This document shows positions 59,818 through 64,000 of a stretch of 64,000 bases of DNA, one piece after another. How positions within the stretch are numbered: the first letter of the stretch is position 1; the number at the start of each line of letters is the position of its first letter. Source of the stretch: Bacillota bacterium (GTDB taxonomy: Bacteria; Bacillota; UBA4882; UBA8346); the NCBI GenBank assembly GCA_023394955.1, contig JAEWZY010000045.1:16438-80437 (forward strand). The letters run 5' to 3'. The notes under the pieces were generated by a model. The model did not search any database. It was not told the origin of the DNA and saw nothing but the letters and a program-made list of their open reading frames with translations. The position numbers were made by a program, and so were the translations under genes.

Positions 59818-60266
59818 AATTATTTTATTATTGTTATGGGCGGGCCCATTCCTCAGTGATCGCCGGTTCGATCCATTTAAACCGGTTACCCAATGACCGG
59901 ATTCCAAGCGTTAAAGAGATTATAGCTATTCCAGAGTTTGACCGGAGCGACAGTGAGGATTTTGGAGAACCTTATTTTTTAGGTAAAGACGACCAGGGTA
60001 ATGAGGTATTTATCATCGGGTTTGGAGGGGAAGCCGGATTAGGTCTGCAGACCATCTATTTTTTATTGGAACGCTTTGCTGATCCGGCTGAATGGAAATT
60101 TTACAATTCGTTAAGTTCAATCGGATTAACAGCTAAGATGGGCGGTTTTATCTCCAAAAAGCTCAAGCTAGTCCCATTAGGAAAATATTTAGCAGCGCTA
60201 GGAATTCAAAAAAGCTATCTTAACTTGGTTAAATTGGTAAGTGCGGTAAAGGAGAAAGAAAAATGA
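59814..60266 (+). CDS. DUF3189 protein, copy 2
   Basis: 150 residues with the same layout as copy 1: FYYCYGRAHSSVIAGSIHLN, LPNDRIPSV, GKDDQGNEVFIIGFGGEAG and GGFISKKLKLVPLGKY. The ATG overlaps the stop of copy 1, and the end overlaps the SpoVAE-type gene. Function unknown. Confidence 0.85.
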   Translation: MKLFYYCYGRAHSSVIAGSIHLNRLPNDRIPSVKEIIAIPEFDRSDSEDFGEPYFLGKDDQGNEVFIIGFGGEAGLGLQTIYFLLERFADPAEWKFYNSLSSIGLTAKMGGFISKKLKLVPLGKYLAALGIQKSYLNLVKLVSAVKEKEK

Positions 60267-60829
60267 CTACTCGAAAAATCATTGTCCTCACCGATGGAGA
60301 CCTTGTCGCTAAGAAAGTTGTAGAAAAGGTGGCTCAAAACATAGGGGGAAGGGCGATCTCAATGTCGGCGGGTAATCCAACTCCAGTGTCGGGAAGTGAA
60401 ATTGCCGCCGCTGTCAAAGAAGCGCCCAATGATCCTGTTTTGGTAATGGTTGATGATTGCGGGTCCCGTCATCAGGGGAATGGTGAAAAGGCATTGGAAG
60501 AACTGGCTAACGACCCTGAACTTGATATTCTAGGGGTCGTTGCAGTAGCTTCCGACACTGCAAATGTAGAAGGTGTTCCGGTGACCGCTTCAGTCAGCAG
60601 AGAGGGAAAAGTCGTCTTCGGTCCAGTTGACAAGATCGGCAATCCCGAAGCGGAAGGACATACTAAGATTGAAGGCGATACAGTTGATGTCATTAATCAA
60701 CTCCATGTTCCGATTGTGATTGGATTGGGTGATTTGGGGAAAATGGATGACGCCGATTTGGTTGAGGAGGGGGCTAGGATTACCACAATGGCGGTGGAGG
60801 AAATACTAAAACGCAGTAATTATCATTAA
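60263..60829 (+). CDS. SpoVAE-type protein (SpoVAEA family)
   Basis: 188 residues, soluble. The arrangement VLTDGDLVAKKVVEKVA, the MVDDCGSRHQGNGEKALEEL segment and DILGVVAVASDTANVEGVPV match the SpoVAE (SpoVAEA-type) family, which takes part in moving dipicolinate into the spore. Here the other spoVA genes are absent from the window, so this assignment is by family likeness only. Confidence 0.8.
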   Translation: MTTRKIIVLTDGDLVAKKVVEKVAQNIGGRAISMSAGNPTPVSGSEIAAAVKEAPNDPVLVMVDDCGSRHQGNGEKALEELANDPELDILGVVAVASDTANVEGVPVTASVSREGKVVFGPVDKIGNPEAEGHTKIEGDTVDVINQLHVPIVIGLGDLGKMDDADLVEEGARITTMAVEEILKRSNYH

Positions 60830-60957
60830 TTTAACATAAGAGGCAGGAAATGTGGGATTAAAGGCTAATTAAATACTAAGAATGGGATATAGAAGATAGT
60901 TGAGTACGGAAGATATAATGGAAGTGAGAATTTCTAATTTTAAAATCGAGGCCGACA

Positions 60958-61887
60958 ATGAAAATTGGTATTCCCCGGGCGCTATTATATTATTGGTACG
61001 GTAGTCTTTGGGAACGGTTCTGGAATGATTGCGGTTGGGAGGTAGAAACATCTCCGCCGACCGACCACCGGATTATGAAATCCGGAATAGATGTGGCCAT
61101 CGATGAACTTTGCCTTCCGGTAAAGGTTTTTTTAGGTCATGTCCGTTATCTTGCCCCCAGGGTAGAACGAATCTTAGTCCCTCATCTGATCAAAGTGGAG
61201 CGGGACGCGTATCTTTGCCCCAAGTTTATGGGATTGCCGGATTTGGTCCGTCATACCCTTCCTGATCTCAAACCGCAACTTCAAATAGTCCGGGTTGGGC
61301 CAAGACAGGTCGATATGGTTGAAAACTTAGTCAAGATCGCTTCAGCCCACGGCGTGGCAAAAAGTCTTTTAAATAAGGCTAGAAAAGGTATGCGGCAGCC
61401 CTTGGAATTCCCTGGGCTAAAGGGTGGAAAAGCTTTTTTGAGCCGGAATTCAGAGGAAGTTGGTTCAGGATTAACGATCGGAGTATTAGGGCATCCTTAT
61501 TGCCTTTATGATGCCGGCCTTAATTTAAATACTTTACGACGTCTTGACAAACTGGCCGCGTTGGTGACTCCGGAGATGCTCCCCCCTCATTATCAGGGAG
61601 TTGGTTCCGGAAAATTACCGAAAAAATTATTCTGGACCATGGGGAAACTGCAATTTGACGCAGTTGAATGGATGCTCACCGAAGTCAAAGTAGACGGCTT
61701 TGTCCAATTAGTTACTTTTGCTTGCGGTCCGGAAGCCATTGTCGGAGATCTTTTGGAACGCCGGATTCGGGAGGCCGGTATACCCTTTTTAAGGCTTTAT
61801 TTTGAAGAGCATAGCGGTGAAGCCGGGTTAATCACGCGCCTGGAAGCTTTTACCGATCTTTTAAATTACCGGAGACGCGTATGTTAA
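60958..61887 (+). CDS. Acyl-CoA dehydratase activase-related protein 1 (DUF2229)
   Basis: 309 residues. Start MKIGIPRALLYYWYGSLWER and end FEEHSGEAGLITRLEAFTD are the hallmarks of the DUF2229/CoA-protein-activase group. Cysteines in DELCLPVKVFLGH, YLCPKFMG and TFACGPEA probably bind a cluster. Overlaps the next gene by seven bases. Works with the ATPase component 62989-63984. Confidence 0.85.
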   Translation: MKIGIPRALLYYWYGSLWERFWNDCGWEVETSPPTDHRIMKSGIDVAIDELCLPVKVFLGHVRYLAPRVERILVPHLIKVERDAYLCPKFMGLPDLVRHTLPDLKPQLQIVRVGPRQVDMVENLVKIASAHGVAKSLLNKARKGMRQPLEFPGLKGGKAFLSRNSEEVGSGLTIGVLGHPYCLYDAGLNLNTLRRLDKLAALVTPEMLPPHYQGVGSGKLPKKLFWTMGKLQFDAVEWMLTEVKVDGFVQLVTFACGPEAIVGDLLERRIREAGIPFLRLYFEEHSGEAGLITRLEAFTDLLNYRRRVC

Positions 61888-63011
61888 GAGTGACTTTTCC
61901 TCATATCGGCAATTCTTATATTCCTTTGCGGACACTTTTAACGGAATTGGGTTTAGAACCGGTAATACCACCATTAATTTCCCAGCGGACTATTGCCTTG
62001 GGTACTAAAATGGCCCCGGAATTCGCTTGTTTTCCGTTGAAAGTGAATTTGGGCAACTTTATCGAAGCCATCGAGATAGGGGCGGACGCTATTTTTATGG
62101 CCGGAGGGGTGGGACCGTGCCGTTTCGGCTACTACGGCGAACTACAACGCCAAATCTTAAAAGAAAAAGGATATGATTTAGAGTTTTTAGTCCTTGAAGC
62201 GCCGAAGACCCATCCGCTGGAATTATGGGATAAGATTAAGCGTTATTTTCCCTGTCATCAACTACATGACATTGGCCGGGCGATCAGCCTCGCTTGGTTA
62301 AAAGCGGATGCGCTTGACCGTTATGATCGCCTTGCCAATCAGATTAGGCCTCGAGTGGATAAGGCAGAGTTCATCGACGAGCTTCAAGATAATTTTTATA
62401 ATTCACTGGATCGAGTTTGGCTGGTAAAAGATATCAAACGGATCAGCTTTGAGGCTCTTGAAGAACTCAAGGCGATTCCGGTAAAGATAAAACCGGCGCC
62501 CTTAAAGATCGTCTTACTGGGTGAGATTTATATGGTTTTGGAACCACGGGTCAACTTCCGGATTGAACGAATGTTGGGAGCAATGGGCGCCGAAGTATAC
62601 CGGACGATTTATTTTACCGATTGGGTCCGCGACCAATTGGTACTTAGCATAATTAAACCTGATTGGCGGAAGAAACTTTCGTTGATAGCCAAGCCTTATC
62701 TAGGAAATTTCGTAGGAGGACATGGCTTGGAGACGGTGGCCCATACGGTGGAGGCGGGGGTGAACCGTTACGACGGTGTGGTCGAATTAGCGCCATTTAC
62801 TTGCATGCCGGAGATTGTGGCCATGCAAGTCCTACCTGCGGTTTCCCGTGATTTATCAATCCCGGTGTTACCGTTAATCATCGACGAACATTCCGGAGAG
62901 GCCGGAGTAAAAACAAGGGTCGAGGCTTTTATTGATTTATTAAATCATAAAAATTACCGGAGTAAAAGTAAGCTTGGAGGAAGAAAACTTGAAGCATTAT
63001 CTGGGTATTGA
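61881..63011 (+). CDS. Acyl-CoA dehydratase activase-related protein 2
   Basis: 376 residues, paralogous in design to the preceding protein: TFPHIGNSYIPLRTLLTE, FACFPLKVNLGNFIEA, FMAGGVGPCRFGYYGELQRQ, then PFTCMPEIVAMQVLP and IIDEHSGEAGVKTRVEAFID. Cys residues occur at the equivalent places. The frame continues past the start of the ATPase gene. Confidence 0.85.
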   Translation: MLRVTFPHIGNSYIPLRTLLTELGLEPVIPPLISQRTIALGTKMAPEFACFPLKVNLGNFIEAIEIGADAIFMAGGVGPCRFGYYGELQRQILKEKGYDLEFLVLEAPKTHPLELWDKIKRYFPCHQLHDIGRAISLAWLKADALDRYDRLANQIRPRVDKAEFIDELQDNFYNSLDRVWLVKDIKRISFEALEELKAIPVKIKPAPLKIVLLGEIYMVLEPRVNFRIERMLGAMGAEVYRTIYFTDWVRDQLVLSIIKPDWRKKLSLIAKPYLGNFVGGHGLETVAHTVEAGVNRYDGVVELAPFTCMPEIVAMQVLPAVSRDLSIPVLPLIIDEHSGEAGVKTRVEAFIDLLNHKNYRSKSKLGGRKLEALSGY

Positions 63012-63984
63012 TGTTGGTTCGGTCAGCACCAATTTAGTCTTGCTCAACCAAAGAGGGGAACTGGTCCGGAAACTTTACATCCGTTCCCAAGGAAATCCGG
63101 TCTTATCGGTGCAGCGCGGTTTGGCCCAAATTACTAAAGATCTTAAAGATTTTGAAATCGCCGGGGCGGGGACCACCGGTTCCGGGAGGCAGTTAATCGG
63201 GCAACTGGTGGGAGCGGACTTGATTAAAAATGAGATTACCGCTCATGCTATCGCTTGCTTGAATTTGGAACCAATGGTCCAAACCATCATCGAAATCGGC
63301 GGGCAGGATTCAAAGTTGATTTTAATTAGGGATGGAGTAGTCAGCGACTTTGCCATGAACACGGTTTGCGCGGCGGGTACCGGTTCCTTTTTAGACCAGC
63401 AAGCGGCCCGTTTGGATATGGAAGTGGCTGAACTTGGTCAGCGGGCTGCTAACGGCTGTCATCCGGTTCGAATCGCCGGGCGGTGCGCGGTATTCGCCGA
63501 ATCGGACATGATCCACAAGCAGCAAATGGGCCATCCTTTGGAAGATATTTTAGCCGGATTGTGCCAGGCTTTAGTTAGAAATTTTTTGAGTAACCTCGCT
63601 AAAGGCAAAGACCTTCGACCCCCCTATATTTTTCAGGGAGGGGTCGCCGCTAACCTTGGAATTCGCAAGGCTTTTGAAGAAGTCTTAGGAGGTGGACTGA
63701 TCATCCCGGAACATTACGATGTGATGGGAGCGGTCGGGGTCGCCCTTCTAGCAAAGGAGGAATTGACCTCCCAGAAAAGGGCCACCAGTTTTAAAGGCCT
63801 GCATATGCTCAATGAACCAATCGACACCGGCAGTTTCGACTGTGACGGTTGCGCCAATCAATGCGAAGTTGTGGAGTTGCGCCAAAATGGTCGGGTCATT
63901 GCCTGTCTGGGGGATAAATGCGGCAAGTGGAGCAACCGGATTGAGAACGAGCCGTTAGAGAAACCGACGACGCAGGTGGGGTGA
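62989..63984 (+). CDS. BadF/BadG/BcrA/BcrD-type activase ATPase
   Basis: About 331 residues of the ASKHA fold: phosphate-1 motif YLGIDVGSVSTNLVLL (about 3-18), the IIEIGGQDSKLI segment (about 95-106), CAAGTGSFLDQQA (about 126-138) and ALVRNFLSNLAKG. The C-terminal extension FDCDGCANQCEVV and CLGDKCGKW holds more cysteines. TTG 62989 follows GGAGGA by seven bases and matches the family start. Such ATPases power electron transfer to 2-hydroxyacyl-CoA dehydratases, but no dehydratase subunit is in the window. Ends 16 bases before the window edge. Confidence 0.9.
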   Translation: MKHYLGIDVGSVSTNLVLLNQRGELVRKLYIRSQGNPVLSVQRGLAQITKDLKDFEIAGAGTTGSGRQLIGQLVGADLIKNEITAHAIACLNLEPMVQTIIEIGGQDSKLILIRDGVVSDFAMNTVCAAGTGSFLDQQAARLDMEVAELGQRAANGCHPVRIAGRCAVFAESDMIHKQQMGHPLEDILAGLCQALVRNFLSNLAKGKDLRPPYIFQGGVAANLGIRKAFEEVLGGGLIIPEHYDVMGAVGVALLAKEELTSQKRATSFKGLHMLNEPIDTGSFDCDGCANQCEVVELRQNGRVIACLGDKCGKWSNRIENEPLEKPTTQVG

Positions 63985-64000
63985 GGTTTTGTCATCAAAT

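Noticed and set aside
60472..60693. Minus-strand frame opposite the SpoVAE-type gene
   Set aside because: Ser/Thr-rich shadow frame with no start signal.

Overview
The window looks like a chromosomal segment of an anaerobic, spore-forming member of the Bacillota. Sporulation genes (a SpoIIP-type hydrolase, a SpoVAE-type protein, two DUF3189 proteins), the conserved Firmicute order Asp23 - FakA-like - DegV - rsmD - coaD and cmk - ispH - rpsA, and cobalamin and c-di-AMP riboswitches support this. Many low-potential Fe-S and cysteine proteins (CGGC, NifX/NifB-type, ferredoxin-MinD ATPases, DUF1858) point to strict anaerobiosis. A secreted, strand-rich protein at 47.1 kb resembles an outer-membrane barrel, so a diderm lineage of the Limnochordia/Hydrogenispora kind is possible. 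That placement is inference.

Layout. 0.1-2.5 kb: metallo-beta-lactamase protein, lgt and a CGGC protein, then a frameshifted dxs relic. 2.9-8.4 kb: a sugar-acid catabolic locus (GntR regulator, two-subunit UxaA-type dehydratase, TRAP transporter) with two matching GntR palindromes. 8.45-8.7 kb: a terminator followed by a very short ORF-less group IIC intron remnant. 8.7-10.9 kb (minus): an ABC-2 exporter and ArsR regulator. 11.1-15.3 kb: a DtxR regulator, DUF6125, a methyltransferase and a Znu/Mnt-type metal ABC importer. 15.4-18.5 kb (minus): a cobalamin riboswitch driving metE and a translationally coupled QueF-like protein that lacks the usual cysteine. 18.9-22.8 kb: a His-rich membrane protein, permease and TIGR03943 protein, then ArsR, thioredoxin and a mini-ferredoxin, the last genes sharing a duplicated operator. 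24-32.8 kb: a second CGGC protein, J-protein, YibE/F, FeoA with a split FeoB, an MntR-like regulator, a Gly-rich DUF5320 protein and an orange-protein-like NifX + 2 MinD ATPase operon.

33.1-41.7 kb: a second TRAP operon with a HpcH/HpaI aldolase and decayed dehydratase subunits, followed by a TRAP-type lipoprotein, a LytS-type kinase and an AraC-type response regulator that look like one sensory system. 42-44 kb: Mrp/NBP35, NifX and DUF134. 44.2-45.3 kb: a c-di-AMP riboswitch ahead of dapB. 45.4-49.5 kb: msrAB, EamA, barrel, prs, rpmB, DUF1858. 49.7-57.1 kb: housekeeping genes. 57.5-64 kb: the sporulation cluster and an acyl-CoA dehydratase activase set.

The most unusual theme is a recurring palindrome, consensus TTATGGGCATATGCCCATAA, with full or half copies at about 0.15, 11.1, 12.25, 24.0, 29.98, 30.03, 30.62, 30.65 and 42.04 kb. 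Most lie at or just downstream of good sigma-A promoters. The genes behind them (MBL, DtxR+DUF6125, CGGC, DUF5320, NifX+MinD, Mrp+NifX+DUF134) seem to form one dispersed regulon of anaerobic metal or Fe-S functions, with the 11.2-kb DtxR-family protein as the best regulator candidate.
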